In this document: piece by piece, positions 48,308 through 58,742 of the stretch
Numbering within the stretch: the stretch's first letter is position 1
Layout: each line of letters starts with the position of its first letter
From: JAIBJN01 sp963842305
Lineage (GTDB): Bacteria; Actinomycetota; Thermoleophilia; Gaiellales; Gaiellaceae
Reading direction: 5' to 3'
Length of the DNA stretch: 64,000 bases
Assembly (NCBI GenBank): GCA_963842305.1
Contig: CAWJFW010000002.1
Span: forward strand, 992,001 to 1,056,000
Translations under genes and position numbers: made by a program
The notes under the pieces: generated by a model
What the model was told of the DNA's origin: nothing
Database searches by the model: none
Seen by the model: only the letters and a program-made list of their open reading frames with translations

Positions 48308-48868
48308 TCAACCTCCCAGAGGAACCGATTGGAGAATCTCGTACTGCGCCCCGGTTGGCCGCAGCACCGAATGATAGAGAGCCACTTCGGACGGACTGAC
48401 CGGCCCGAGTTCCGGGAGCGAGGGCCGGGCGCGAGGCGGACGGCGGAAGCGGAGGACTGTCACGTGCGGAAGCCACCTCCGTTCCTCGCGCTCGTACACC
48501 CCGAGGCGCTCGAGTCCCTCCCCCACACGGCCGGCGAGCCGGGTCGCATAGTCGTGCTCGTCGTCCAGGACGACCATGCCGACGCTCCTTGTCTCCCGGT
48601 ATCGCACGGCCCGGAGTACCGGAAGCTCGGCATCGCGCGCGGCCACCAGGAGAACTCCGAGGATGCTCTCGACGTTCGAGGCGGGCCTCCACCCCAGGAA
48701 GGCCAGGGTGACATGGAGGCTCTCGGGCGCCACGAGGCGCGCAGCGTTCGCGTCCGCGAACTGCTCGGCCTGCCAGGCGGCGAGACGCTCGACGGTGGAA
48801 GTGGGGAGCGGCAGCGCTGCGAAGAGACGAAGTCGCCCATCGCCCTCGACGCTACCGGGTACGGTCAC
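48308..48868 (-). CDS. thpR: RNA 2',3'-cyclic phosphodiesterase (2H family)
   Basis: A 2H phosphoesterase (186 aa), formerly called 2'-5' RNA ligase. Two HxTx motifs are seen: SLHVTLAFLGW near residue 51 and LPHVTVLRF near 137. The N-terminus is RLRLFAALPLPTSTVERLAAWQ. GTG at 48868 starts 20 nt after the cinA stop and no earlier conserved sequence exists. Sandwiched between cinA and recA, as in several Actinobacteria. Confidence 0.88.
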   Translation of the reverse strand: MTVPGSVEGDGRLRLFAALPLPTSTVERLAAWQAEQFADANAARLVAPESLHVTLAFLGWRPASNVESILGVLLVAARDAELPVLRAVRYRETRSVGMVVLDDEHDYATRLAGRVGEGLERLGVYEREERRWLPHVTVLRFRRPPRARPSLPELGPVSPSEVALYHSVLRPTGAQYEILQSVPLGG

Positions 48869-48887
48869 GCCCGTGTGTGCCCAAATG

Positions 48888-50138
48888 TCACAGGAATCGC
48901 CGCACTGCGTGGAGGGATTGCGCCGTCGCGCGTGCCCGGACCGCATCGCGATCACCCGAGAAGAGGAAGCGGTCGATCGAGCCGCCGCTCGGCGCCAGGA
49001 CGGCGATGTAGACGAGTCCGACCGGCTTTTCCTCCGTTCCCCCGTCCGGCCCGGCGATCCCGGTCACCGCGACCGCCACATCAGCCCCTAGTTCGCCGCG
49101 CGCGCCGGCGGCCATGGCCTCCGCGGTCTCGGCAGAAACGGCCCCGTGCCGTTCGAGCAGCACGACAGGGACGCCCAGGCGACGCTGCTTGACCTCGTTG
49201 GAGTAGGCGATGACCCCTCCGGCGTAGACGTCGCTCGCGCCGGCCACGTCCGTCAACCGGGCTCCGACGAGCCCGCCGGTGCATGACTCGGCAGTGGCGA
49301 TCCGAAGCCCGAGGACGCGACAGCGCTCGATCACATGCGCGGCGACCGGTCGCTCGTCCTCGGCGAAGAGATCGTCGGCGAATCGGGCGCGGAGTGCGTC
49401 CTCGAGCTGGGCCGTGCGCTCCCCTGACCCGGCATGGGCCAGAAGGTCGACCCTGATCTCGAGGTCCTGTGCACAGACCGTGACTTCGAGGCCGTCTCCC
49501 TCGCCGCCCGCCTCCTCGAGCGCGCGCGCGACGGCGGACTCGCTCGGCCCGAAGAAGCGGAGGATCCGGCGCTCCGGCGCACCGTCGTCCGCAAGCATCC
49601 GACGGAAGGCCCCGGACTCAACTACCCGAGGCCAAAGCCGACGCAGCTCGCCCGGGGGTCCCGGCAAGGCGACCGCGACCCCGACGTCCCGCTCGAGGAG
49701 AACGGCGGGTGCCGTGCCGGCGAGGCCCAGCGAGATCGCCCCGTCCGGCAAGGAGGCCTGCTTGCGGACACCTGCGGCGAAGTCGGCGTACGGGCGCCCC
49801 AGCCGCTCTGCGACCGCCCGCGAGACTCCCTCGATCTCGCGGGCGAGCCCCTCGTCGACGCGGAGCTCGCGGTCGGATGCCCGCGCGAGGGTCTCGATGG
49901 TTCGGTCGTCGTGGGTCGGACCGAGGCCGCCCGAAAGGATGCAGACCTCTGCCTCGAGCCCTTCCCGCACGGCGCCCTCGAGCTCGGCCGGTTCGTCTCC
50001 GACGATGATGATCCGGGTCGGCTCCAGGCCGAGCAGTGTCAGCTCCCGGGCGAGAAAGACGCCGTTCGCGTCCGCCTTGTCCCCGCGCGCGAGCTCGCTG
50101 CCCGTGAGGACCACGACAACGCGCGCCCCGGCGGCCAA
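48888..50138 (-). CDS. cinA: CinA-family protein (NMN deamidase / competence-damage protein)
   Basis: A two-domain protein (416 aa). The N-terminal MoCF-like domain has VVVLTGSELARGDKADANG and SGGLGPTHDDRTIE; the C-terminal CinA domain has ATAESCTGGLVGARLTDVAGASDVYAGGVIAYSNEVKQRRLGV and VTGIAGPDGGTEEKPVGLVYIA. The C-terminal domain in studied members deamidates nicotinamide mononucleotide for NAD recycling, the N-terminal domain has ADP-ribose pyrophosphatase activity. TTG at 50138 begins 2 nt after the RodZ-like stop. Confidence 0.93.
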   Translation of the reverse strand: MAAGARVVVVLTGSELARGDKADANGVFLARELTLLGLEPTRIIIVGDEPAELEGAVREGLEAEVCILSGGLGPTHDDRTIETLARASDRELRVDEGLAREIEGVSRAVAERLGRPYADFAAGVRKQASLPDGAISLGLAGTAPAVLLERDVGVAVALPGPPGELRRLWPRVVESGAFRRMLADDGAPERRILRFFGPSESAVARALEEAGGEGDGLEVTVCAQDLEIRVDLLAHAGSGERTAQLEDALRARFADDLFAEDERPVAAHVIERCRVLGLRIATAESCTGGLVGARLTDVAGASDVYAGGVIAYSNEVKQRRLGVPVVLLERHGAVSAETAEAMAAGARGELGADVAVAVTGIAGPDGGTEEKPVGLVYIAVLAPSGGSIDRFLFSGDRDAVRARATAQSLHAVRRFL

Positions 50139-50139
50139 G

Positions 50140-50892
50140 CTAGAACCCGGTCGCGAGGATGCGAACGCCGTTGGCGGTGACGAGGACGACCGCAGCCTCC
50201 GTCGGGAAGTCTTCGATCGCGGCGCCGTTCAGCGTGGCGGCGAGGTTCTGCGGGTCGTCGAGGTCGACCCATAGCCGCCGGTACTTCGTGAACCGCTGAA
50301 ACTGGCCCTCTTCGATCGTCCCCTCCCAGAGCAGCTTGCCGTTGACGCCGCCGTTGCGCACCTGGACGAACGAGCTCCCGCCCACGGCCGTGAGGACGAG
50401 ACGTGCGCGCCGGGCCTGCGCCGTGGTGTCTCCGGTCGTGCTCGTCCCCGAATCGTCCGCAGTCGTGGTCGGGCCGGTCGTGGTACCCGGAAGCGGCGTC
50501 TCGTTGCCGGAGTCGGACCCGAGTCCGGAGAGCCCGACGACGACGAGAACGGTGATCGCGACGATCGCGGCGAGTGCCACGACGACGAGGTTGGACTCGA
50601 CGCGCCGGTTGCGGCGCTTCCTCGGGGTCGCGGACTGTGCGAACGGGACCTCCTCCACCGCCGCAAAGCGCGAGTTGTATTCGTCCAGGTAGAGCTGTCC
50701 GTCGAGCCCGAGATAGTCCGCGTACGTGCGCAGGAAGCCCTTCACGTACGTGTCCCCCGGGAGCAGGTCGAACTGCTCCTCCTCGAGGGCTCTCAGGTAT
50801 TTCCCGCGGATCTTGGTCTCGCTCTCGATGCGGGGGATCTCGAGACCCTGCCGCAAACGAGCCTCTCGCAGGCTGTTGCCGATCTCGAACAC
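50140..50892 (-). CDS. RodZ-like HTH membrane protein
   Basis: A 250-aa protein. The N-terminal HTH_25 domain (FEIGNSLREARLRQGLEIPRIESETKIRGKYLRALEEEQFDLLPGDTYVKGFLRTYADYLGLD) is diagnostic of RodZ and relatives. A membrane helix (LVVVALAAIVAITVLVVVGLSGLG) follows at ~127-150, then a Thr-rich linker and an external beta domain of DUF4115 type (LVLTAVGGSSFVQVRNGG). RodZ ties MreB to the wall machinery; no mreB is visible, so the partner is open. GTG at 50892. Upstream of cinA, as in many Actinobacteria. Confidence 0.87.
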   Translation of the reverse strand: MFEIGNSLREARLRQGLEIPRIESETKIRGKYLRALEEEQFDLLPGDTYVKGFLRTYADYLGLDGQLYLDEYNSRFAAVEEVPFAQSATPRKRRNRRVESNLVVVALAAIVAITVLVVVGLSGLGSDSGNETPLPGTTTGPTTTADDSGTSTTGDTTAQARRARLVLTAVGGSSFVQVRNGGVNGKLLWEGTIEEGQFQRFTKYRRLWVDLDDPQNLAATLNGAAIEDFPTEAAVVLVTANGVRILATGF

Positions 50893-50942
50893 GAGCCCCG
50901 GATTGTAGCGATGCGGCCGAGCGCCGCTGAATCTGCGTCTTT

Positions 50943-51269
50943 CTACTCGAGCACGAGCTCGAGAACCGCGAAGACCACCAGCGCGAGCGCCGCCGTCAGC
51001 GCGAGGATGAACGCGAACGCCGCGAGGAGCCGGACGAGCCCGACGAAGAGCCGGCTGCCGCTTCGCCCGAGGGTCCGCTGGTGCTCGGTGCGCGCCTGGC
51101 GGCCGAGGATCACTGCCGCGAGCGAGAAGCCGAAGGCGATCGGCACCGCGATCACGGCGTCCAGCACCCTGACCTCGTTGTAGTAGCGGGCGGCATAGAC
51201 GGCCCCGCCGAGCGCGGCGAGCGCAAGGAGCGAGCACACGAGCGCCCAGACGGCACTTCGGTTCACCAT
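50943..51269 (-). CDS. Small membrane protein
   Basis: A 108-aa protein with three hydrophobic segments: AVWALVCSLLALAALGGAVYAARYY, AVIAVPIAFGFSLAAVILG and LVRLLAAFAFILALTAALALVVFAVLEL. The loop RQARTEHQRTLGR between segments 2 and 3 resembles the DUF4190/DUF308-like loop seen in other actinobacterial small membrane proteins. It sits 12 nt after the second permease gene of the BMP transporter and may belong to that operon. Function unknown. Confidence 0.7.
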   Translation of the reverse strand: MVNRSAVWALVCSLLALAALGGAVYAARYYNEVRVLDAVIAVPIAFGFSLAAVILGRQARTEHQRTLGRSGSRLFVGLVRLLAAFAFILALTAALALVVFAVLELVLE

Positions 51270-51281
51270 CGGGCGCGGATC

Positions 51282-52505
51282 CTAGCCCTTGACGTACGGC
51301 CGGCCGACCGCCGCCGGCGGGATCGACCTGCCGATCAGACCGACGAGCGCGACGAGCGTGAGCACATACGGAAGGGTGGAGACCAGGTTCTCCGAGATGC
51401 CCGCTTCGCGCTGGAGCGGAATGGCGAGCGCGAAGCCGAAGCCGAACAGGAGCGTTGCCGCGAATGCCCACCCCGGCAGCCACTTGCCGAAGATCACCGC
51501 CGCGAGCGCGATGTAGCCACGACCGGCCGTCATGTTCTCGGTGAAGGTGCCGACGAACCCGATCGACAGGAACGCGCCGCCGAGCGCCGCGAGCATTCCG
51601 GAGGTCACGACCGAGGCGTAGCGGACGCGGTAGACCGAGATCCCCACCGTCTCGGCGGCCCTCGGATGCTCGCCGACCGAGCGGATCCGCAGGCCGATCG
51701 GCGTCTTGAAGAGCACGATGTAGGAGAGCAGCACGACGGCGAACATGATCCAGACGAGCAGGTTGAGCGAGCCGAAGACGCCGTAGAGGAAGGTGCCGAC
51801 GACCGGGATGTCGTCGAGGAAGTTGAGCTCCACGTCCGGGACGCGAGAGACCTGCTGCTCGATCCCGCCGGGATAGATCGAGCTGTACAGGAAGCCCGTG
51901 AGGCCGAGTGCGAGGAAGTTGACCGCGAACCCGCTCACGATCTGGTCGGCGCGGAGGTGGATGCAGAAGATGGCATGGACGAGCGCGAGCAGCCCGCCGA
52001 ACAGCATCGCCATCAGCAGGCCCACCACCCAGCTGCCGCTCCAGACGGAGCCCCAGACGGCGAAGAACGCGCCCATGAGCATCATCCCCTCGAGGCCGAT
52101 GTTCACGACGCCGGAGCGCTCGGAGAAGATCCCGCCCATCGCGGCAAACGCGAGCGGGGTCGCGAAGCGAAGCGTCGCGGCGATCACGCCGGTCGTGAGG
52201 ATGCTGTCGAGGGTGTCCGCGTCCTTCGTCTGCAGCCAGATGGCGCCGAGAGTCCCCGCCAGCCCCAGGCCGATGGCCCACCAGCCGAGCTTCCGCTCGC
52301 CGCGCGGGACGGCCCCGACGCCGCAGGCAAGCGCGACGAACCCGGCCGCGACGGGCGCGCCGACCGAGCGGAACGTCCACGGGGGGAGCGCGAACCAGAA
52401 TGCGAGGACCCCGCACGCGATCCCGATGATCGCGATCGTTCGCGGCTCCGTGATCTTGCGGACCCACTCGGTGGCGGTCGCGCCCCGGGACTCGGTGTTG
52501 CTCAC
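51282..52505 (-). CDS. Nucleoside ABC transporter permease 2 (NupQ/BmpB-like)
   Basis: A 407-aa membrane protein of the BPD_transp_2 family. About ten hydrophobic segments. Typical family stretches: TPLAFAAMGGIFSERSGVVNIGLEGMMLMGAFFA, HLRADQIVSGFAVNFLALGLTGFLY, IGLRIRSVGEHPRAAETVGISVYRVRYASVV and GRGYIALAAVIFGKWLPG. It carries a longer N-terminus (~100 residues with three extra helices) than usual. GTG overlaps the permease 1 stop. Confidence 0.9.
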   Translation of the reverse strand: MSNTESRGATATEWVRKITEPRTIAIIGIACGVLAFWFALPPWTFRSVGAPVAAGFVALACGVGAVPRGERKLGWWAIGLGLAGTLGAIWLQTKDADTLDSILTTGVIAATLRFATPLAFAAMGGIFSERSGVVNIGLEGMMLMGAFFAVWGSVWSGSWVVGLLMAMLFGGLLALVHAIFCIHLRADQIVSGFAVNFLALGLTGFLYSSIYPGGIEQQVSRVPDVELNFLDDIPVVGTFLYGVFGSLNLLVWIMFAVVLLSYIVLFKTPIGLRIRSVGEHPRAAETVGISVYRVRYASVVTSGMLAALGGAFLSIGFVGTFTENMTAGRGYIALAAVIFGKWLPGWAFAATLLFGFGFALAIPLQREAGISENLVSTLPYVLTLVALVGLIGRSIPPAAVGRPYVKG

Positions 52506-53688
52506 GGAGCGGCCTCCGGCTGGGCCTCAGACCCGCGGCGCACGAGCGTGCGCGCCCGCCAGATGTAGACGATCAGGAGCTCCGCGCCGACGAAGAAGAT
52601 GACCAGCGCCTGGATCATCGTGGCGAGGTCGACCGCGAGCGCCGGCTCGAACACCTCCGGATCGAGCTGTCGCGTCGACGTGCCCACCTCGAGCGCCGCG
52701 AAGAGCAGCGCCGCGAAGAGGATGCCGACTGGCTTCGTGCGTCCCAGCAGGGCGACCGCGATGCCGGTGAAGGCGATGAAGTTCGTCCCGAAGTCGCCCA
52801 CGTCGACGCTGAACTTGAAGCCGAGGAGGTCGACCGACCCGGCGAGGCCGGCGAACGCGCCCGCGATGGCCATGGCCAGGAAGTAGTTCTTGGCGACCGA
52901 GATGCCGCTGTACCTGGCGGCCTCGGGGTTGAAGCCGACGGCGCGGACCTCGAATCCGAGGGTCGTCCGGTTCAGGATCACCCCGTAGACGACGAGCGCG
53001 AAGAGCGCGATGAAGAGGCCCGCGTGGAGCGAGGGCAGGCTTCCCCAGATCGGCCACAGCTCGGCCGACTCGAAGATCTCGTCGGAGCGCGGGATCGACT
53101 CCTGCGGCCCCTGGAGCGGGCCGCCGATCTCGTACATGTACGTCAAGCCGAAGATGGCGATCCAGTTGAGCATGATCGTCGTGATCACCTCGTGGGCGCC
53201 CACGGTCGCCTTGAGGAGGCCGGCGATCCCTCCCCAGACCGCCCCGGCGACGATCGACGCCGCAAGCGCGAGAAGGATGTGCAGCGGGCGCGAGAGCCCC
53301 TCCAGGTGGCTCCCGACGAAGAGCGCGGCGGCGAACCCGACCCAGTACTGGCCCTGGCCGCCGATGTTGAAGAGCCCGCAGCGGAAGGCGAACGCCACCG
53401 CGAGAGCCGTCAGGATCAGCGGGGCCATGAGGATGAGCGTCTGCTGCAGGTCGTTGGCGGCCGCCTCCCGGGTCTCGCCGGTGACCCAGGGGAAAAACCA
53501 GTTGAGACCGGTGCCGGCGAAGATCGCCTTGTACGCGGTAAGGGGGTTGTGCCCCGTGATCGCGACGACGAGACCGCCGATGAGGAACGCGAGCACGGTC
53601 GCCGCGACCGGCACGAGGATTCCGCCGATACGCGAGGAGAACCACTCGCCCACCGCCTCGGTCGTCGACGTCCGGGGCTCGTACGCCA

Positions 53689-53689
<1 letters not shown>
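52502..53689 (-). CDS. Nucleoside ABC transporter permease 1 (NupP-like)
   Basis: A 395-aa permease of the BPD_transp_2 family. Segments FRCGLFNIGGQGQYWVGFAAALF, GAHEVITTIMLNWIAIFGLTYMYE and VRAVGFNPEAARYSGISVAKNYFLAMAIAGAFAGLAGSVDLLG are characteristic of nucleoside permeases. It forms the membrane heterodimer with permease 2. ATG at 53689 overlaps the ATPase stop by one base. Confidence 0.92.
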
Positions 53690-55215
<1,526 letters not shown>

Positions 55216-55227
55216 GGGCGAAGGGTT

Positions 55228-55253
55228 GAGGGGCGGGCCTGGGCCCGCCCCTC
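55228..55253 (-). terminator. Intra-operon hairpin between binding protein and ATPase genes
   Basis: GAGGGGCGGGC and GCCCGCCCCTC pair perfectly over 11 bp with a 4-nt loop in the 49-nt gap. Partial termination or 3'-end protection here would give more binding protein than transporter, a known way to set stoichiometry in binding-protein operons. Confidence 0.6.
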
Positions 55254-55264
55254 GTCGAGGTTGA

Positions 55265-56347
55265 CTATTCGAAGGTCGCCGGCGGGTCGATCTCGCCGCT
55301 GATCATCTGCTCGGTCGCCGTTGCGACGGCGTCCTGAACCTCCTGCGGGACGTCGGCCGAGAACGGTGCGAGCAGTTGGGCGTCGGGGTAGTCCTGAATG
55401 CCGAAGTACGCATTCGTACCACCCGCGAACGTGCCTTCCTGAGCCGACTTGATCGTCTCGAAGACCGCCAGCTCGAGCGGCTTCAGCGCGCTCGTGATCA
55501 CGCAGTCTCCCGCGAACGACTGGTCGGCGTCCACGCCGATGGCGTAGACCCCTTCCTGACAGGCGGCGTCGAGAGCCCCGAGTCCGCACTGTCCTGCGAC
55601 TTGGAAGACGACGTCGGAGCCCTGGGAGATCTGGTCGAGCGCGATCTCCTTGCACTTCGCCGCGTCGACGAAGTCCTGCGAGTACGCGTTCAGGAGCTTG
55701 ATGTCCGGGTCGGTGTCCATCGCGCCCTGCCGGAAGCCGGCGATCCAGTTGTCGACCGGCGGGATCTTGATGCCGCCGACCGTCGAGATCGTCCCGGTCT
55801 TGCTCATGCTGGCCGCGACGATGCCGGCCAGGTAGCCCGCCTCCTCCGACGGGAACTGGAGGCCGACCACGTTCGGCATGACGCACGGCGACTGGTCTTC
55901 TCCGCCGCAGTCCGGCTCCTCGCCGTAGAACTGGTCGACGCCGGCGAAGTTGATGTCAGTCGCCTCGGTCGCCACCTCCACCACGGACGGCTGGATGAGG
56001 AAGCCGATCGCGACGACCAGGTCGTGCCCGTCATCGACTGCTGCTGTCAGGTTCGGCAGGTAGTCGTCGCCCGACTCGGAGACGTACACACGCCCCTCGA
56101 CGCCGAGCTCCTCCTGCGCGCGCTCGAAGCCGGCGATCGAGAACTCGTTGAAGCCGCGGTCGTCGAGACCGCCGGTGTCGCTGACCATGCCGACGCTGAT
56201 GGCCTCGGCCGGCGTGTCGGCCTCGCCCGTCGCCGCCGGCGTTGTCGCCGGCTCATCGTCATCACCGCCGCAGCCGGCCGCGACCGAGCGCGAGCGCGAG
56301 GCGATGACGAGCATCAGAAGCCACGGAAGCCTTTTCCCTGCGTTCAC
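55265..56347 (-). CDS. BMP-family nucleoside-binding lipoprotein
   Basis: The extracytoplasmic substrate-binding protein (360 aa). ISVGMVSDTGGLDDRGFNEFSIAGFERA is the BMP/PnrA opening, followed by DDGHDLVVAIGFL, VGLQFPSEEAGYLAGIVAASM, GGIKIPPVDNWIAGFRQGA and YAIGVDADQSF. The lipobox is VAAGC, but the signal hydrophobic core is broken by SRSRS; see the finding at 56284-56302. GTG at 56347 is chosen for its GGGAGG 4 nt upstream; ATG at 56368 lacks one. It heads the nup operon, with the likely nucleoside hydrolase partner at 58743. Confidence 0.9.
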   Translation of the reverse strand: MNAGKRLPWLLMLVIASRSRSVAAGCGGDDDEPATTPAATGEADTPAEAISVGMVSDTGGLDDRGFNEFSIAGFERAQEELGVEGRVYVSESGDDYLPNLTAAVDDGHDLVVAIGFLIQPSVVEVATEATDINFAGVDQFYGEEPDCGGEDQSPCVMPNVVGLQFPSEEAGYLAGIVAASMSKTGTISTVGGIKIPPVDNWIAGFRQGAMDTDPDIKLLNAYSQDFVDAAKCKEIALDQISQGSDVVFQVAGQCGLGALDAACQEGVYAIGVDADQSFAGDCVITSALKPLELAVFETIKSAQEGTFAGGTNAYFGIQDYPDAQLLAPFSADVPQEVQDAVATATEQMISGEIDPPATFE

Positions 56348-56460
56348 GGATCCTCCCTTGTTGCCCATGCCGTCGAGTGGAATCGCAGGATGCTACCCCT
56401 CCAGCGATCCCATTTCTAGGACGTCCGCGCGCGCCGGTCGTTAGCGGGAAGCCATGCGCC

Positions 56461-58698
56461 CTACGACGCGACGTCGGCCAGCACGCGGTCGAGCTCGGCC
56501 TCGCCGACGAGAACGCGGCGGGGCTTCGAGCCCTCGTATCCGGAGATGATGCCGCGCCGCTCGAGCATGTCCACGAGCCTTCCCGCCCGCGTGTAGCCGA
56601 CCCGAAGCCGGCGCTGCAAGAGGGACACGGACGCGGTCTGGGTCTGGACGACGATCTCGATCGCCTTGTCGAGGAGCGGGTCCTCGTCGGGGTCGAAGTC
56701 CTCTTCACCCTCGGCGGCATGCGTCCTTTCGGGGGCCTCGAGCAGGGACTCGTCGAGATCCTGCTGGCGTTGGCTCCGGCACTGCTCAACGATGAGCGCG
56801 ATCTCTTCCTCGCTCACGTAGGCGCCCTGCACGCGCTGGAGGCGCGAGGTTCCGAGCGGCTTGAAGAGCATGTCGCCCTGGCCGAGCAGGCTCTCGGCGC
56901 CCGACGTGTCGAGGATGACCCTGCTGTCCGTCTGGCTCGAGACGGCGAAGGCGATCCGCGAGGGGACGTTCGCCTTGATCATCCCGGTGATCACGTCGAC
57001 GGACGGGCGCTGCGTGGCCAGCACGAGATGGATGCCGACCGCGCGCGACTTCTGCGCGAGCCGGATCACGGCGTCCTCGACCTCCTGGGGCGAGACCATC
57101 ATCAGGTCGGCCAGCTCGTCGATGACAACGAGCAAATACGGAAGCTGGGTCTCGCCGCGCTTCCGTAGCGCGCGGTTGAGCTCTTGGAGATTGCGGGCCC
57201 GCGAGACACTCATCCGCTCGTAGCGCCGTTCCATCTCGGCGAGGACGTTCGTCAGCACGGCCGAGGCCTGTTTGGGGCTCGAGACGACCGGCGTGAGCAG
57301 GTGCGGGATCGACTCGTACAGCCCCAGCTCCACGCGCTTGGGGTCGACGAGGATCATCCGCACGTCGTCGGGGGTCGCGCGGAGGAGGATCGAGCAGAGC
57401 ATCGTGTTGATGCATCCGGACTTTCCCGACCCGGTCGTGCCGGCGATGAGGATGTGCGGCATCCTCGCGAGGTCGGCATTCACCGAGGTCCCGGAGATGT
57501 CCTTGCCGAGCCAGACCGAGAGTGGGCTCGCCGCCGACGGAAGCTCGTCGAAGATGTCGCCGAGCGTGACGATGTTCGGCGAGAGGTTCGGCACCTCGAC
57601 ACCTACTGCCTGCTTGCCGGGGATCGGGGCGAGGATGCGGATCTCGGTCGTCGCGAGCGCATACGCGAGATCGTCCTTGAGCGCTGCGACCTTGCCGACC
57701 TTCGTGCCGGGCGCGAGTTGGAGCTCGTAGCGCGTTACGCGCGGGCCGACCACCTGGCCGACGAGGGTGGCGTCGATCCCGAAGTGGCCGAGTGCCTGAA
57801 GAAGGGCTTCGGCGGTCCGCTCGGCCGCGGCGCCGGGCTGGCCGTCGTGCGCTCGCGAGCGACGAAGGACGCCGGCGTCAGGCAGGCGGTAATCGACGTG
57901 CTCGCTTGTCGCGGGATCGAACAGACTGGGCGGCTCCGGGAGGTCGTCGGTCTCGAGCGCGAGCTCCGCGCCGACCGGCTCGAGCTGGTCGACGAGCACC
58001 GGCTGCTGCGGCGGCGCGTCGCCCACGACATCCGGATAGGCCTCCTCGCCGTCGACCGGCGGATCCTGCCGCGCATGGCCGTTCGGAGCCTGGTCGAGGG
58101 TCTCGCCCCAGGGCAGCTCGTCACGGGCCGGGAGGCGGACGGCCGTGACCGTGCGCTTCGCGGCGCCGGCGGTGTCGCGCGCGATGTGCGCGGAGCGGTG
58201 CAAGATCGCGCCGAGGGAGGCACCCGTCAGCAGGAGCGCTCCACCCCAGACGAGGAAGAGTCCGAGGATGAAGGTGCCCGTCCCGCCGAGCAGGCGCCCG
58301 AAGACGGCGTCGGAGGCGGTTCCGAGCGCCCCGCCCTTCTCCGAGCCGAGGAGAACGAGCGCGCCGACGCAAACGAGGATGAGGCCGGTCCGAAATGGCC
58401 TGACGTCGACGAGCGATGCCCTGGCGATCATGAGCGCGCCGAGAACGAGGAAGACGACAGGCACCCCGATACGTGCCGCCCCGAACACGGCGTCGAGCCA
58501 GTCGGCGATCGTCGTGCCGACGATGCCGCCGTTTCCCTCGAGCCACGTGACGAACGCGAGAAAGAGCCCGGCGGCCAGCAGGCCGAGCCCGATGAGATCA
58601 TGGTTTGCGCGCGCGCCGCGGCGCCGCGCGCGCTTCTTCGTGCGCACGCGGGAAGGCGACTTCGGGCGAACCCGAGACGGACGCTTCTTCGGCGCCAT
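56461..58698 (-). CDS. ftsK: DNA translocase FtsK
   Basis: A septal DNA pump (745 aa) that clears chromosome from the division site and activates XerCD at dif. The N-terminus is basic (KKRPSRVRPKSPSRVRTKKRARRR) with four membrane segments (~35-165), a linker, then the alpha/beta motor: PGTKVGKVAALKDDLA, HILIAGTTGSGKSGCINTML (Walker A), LPYLLVVIDELADLMM (Walker B), ATQRPSVDVITG. The C-terminal gamma winged helix (LLQRRLRVGYTRAGRLVDMLERRGI) reads KOPS. The membrane domain has the usual short actinobacterial/Firmicute size. Confidence 0.96.
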   Translation of the reverse strand: MAPKKRPSRVRPKSPSRVRTKKRARRRGARANHDLIGLGLLAAGLFLAFVTWLEGNGGIVGTTIADWLDAVFGAARIGVPVVFLVLGALMIARASLVDVRPFRTGLILVCVGALVLLGSEKGGALGTASDAVFGRLLGGTGTFILGLFLVWGGALLLTGASLGAILHRSAHIARDTAGAAKRTVTAVRLPARDELPWGETLDQAPNGHARQDPPVDGEEAYPDVVGDAPPQQPVLVDQLEPVGAELALETDDLPEPPSLFDPATSEHVDYRLPDAGVLRRSRAHDGQPGAAAERTAEALLQALGHFGIDATLVGQVVGPRVTRYELQLAPGTKVGKVAALKDDLAYALATTEIRILAPIPGKQAVGVEVPNLSPNIVTLGDIFDELPSAASPLSVWLGKDISGTSVNADLARMPHILIAGTTGSGKSGCINTMLCSILLRATPDDVRMILVDPKRVELGLYESIPHLLTPVVSSPKQASAVLTNVLAEMERRYERMSVSRARNLQELNRALRKRGETQLPYLLVVIDELADLMMVSPQEVEDAVIRLAQKSRAVGIHLVLATQRPSVDVITGMIKANVPSRIAFAVSSQTDSRVILDTSGAESLLGQGDMLFKPLGTSRLQRVQGAYVSEEEIALIVEQCRSQRQQDLDESLLEAPERTHAAEGEEDFDPDEDPLLDKAIEIVVQTQTASVSLLQRRLRVGYTRAGRLVDMLERRGIISGYEGSKPRRVLVGEAELDRVLADVAS

Positions 58699-58742
58699 GC
58701 TCAGGTCTGTTTCGCGACCCGGTGGGCCGCTCCTTCCTCGGG

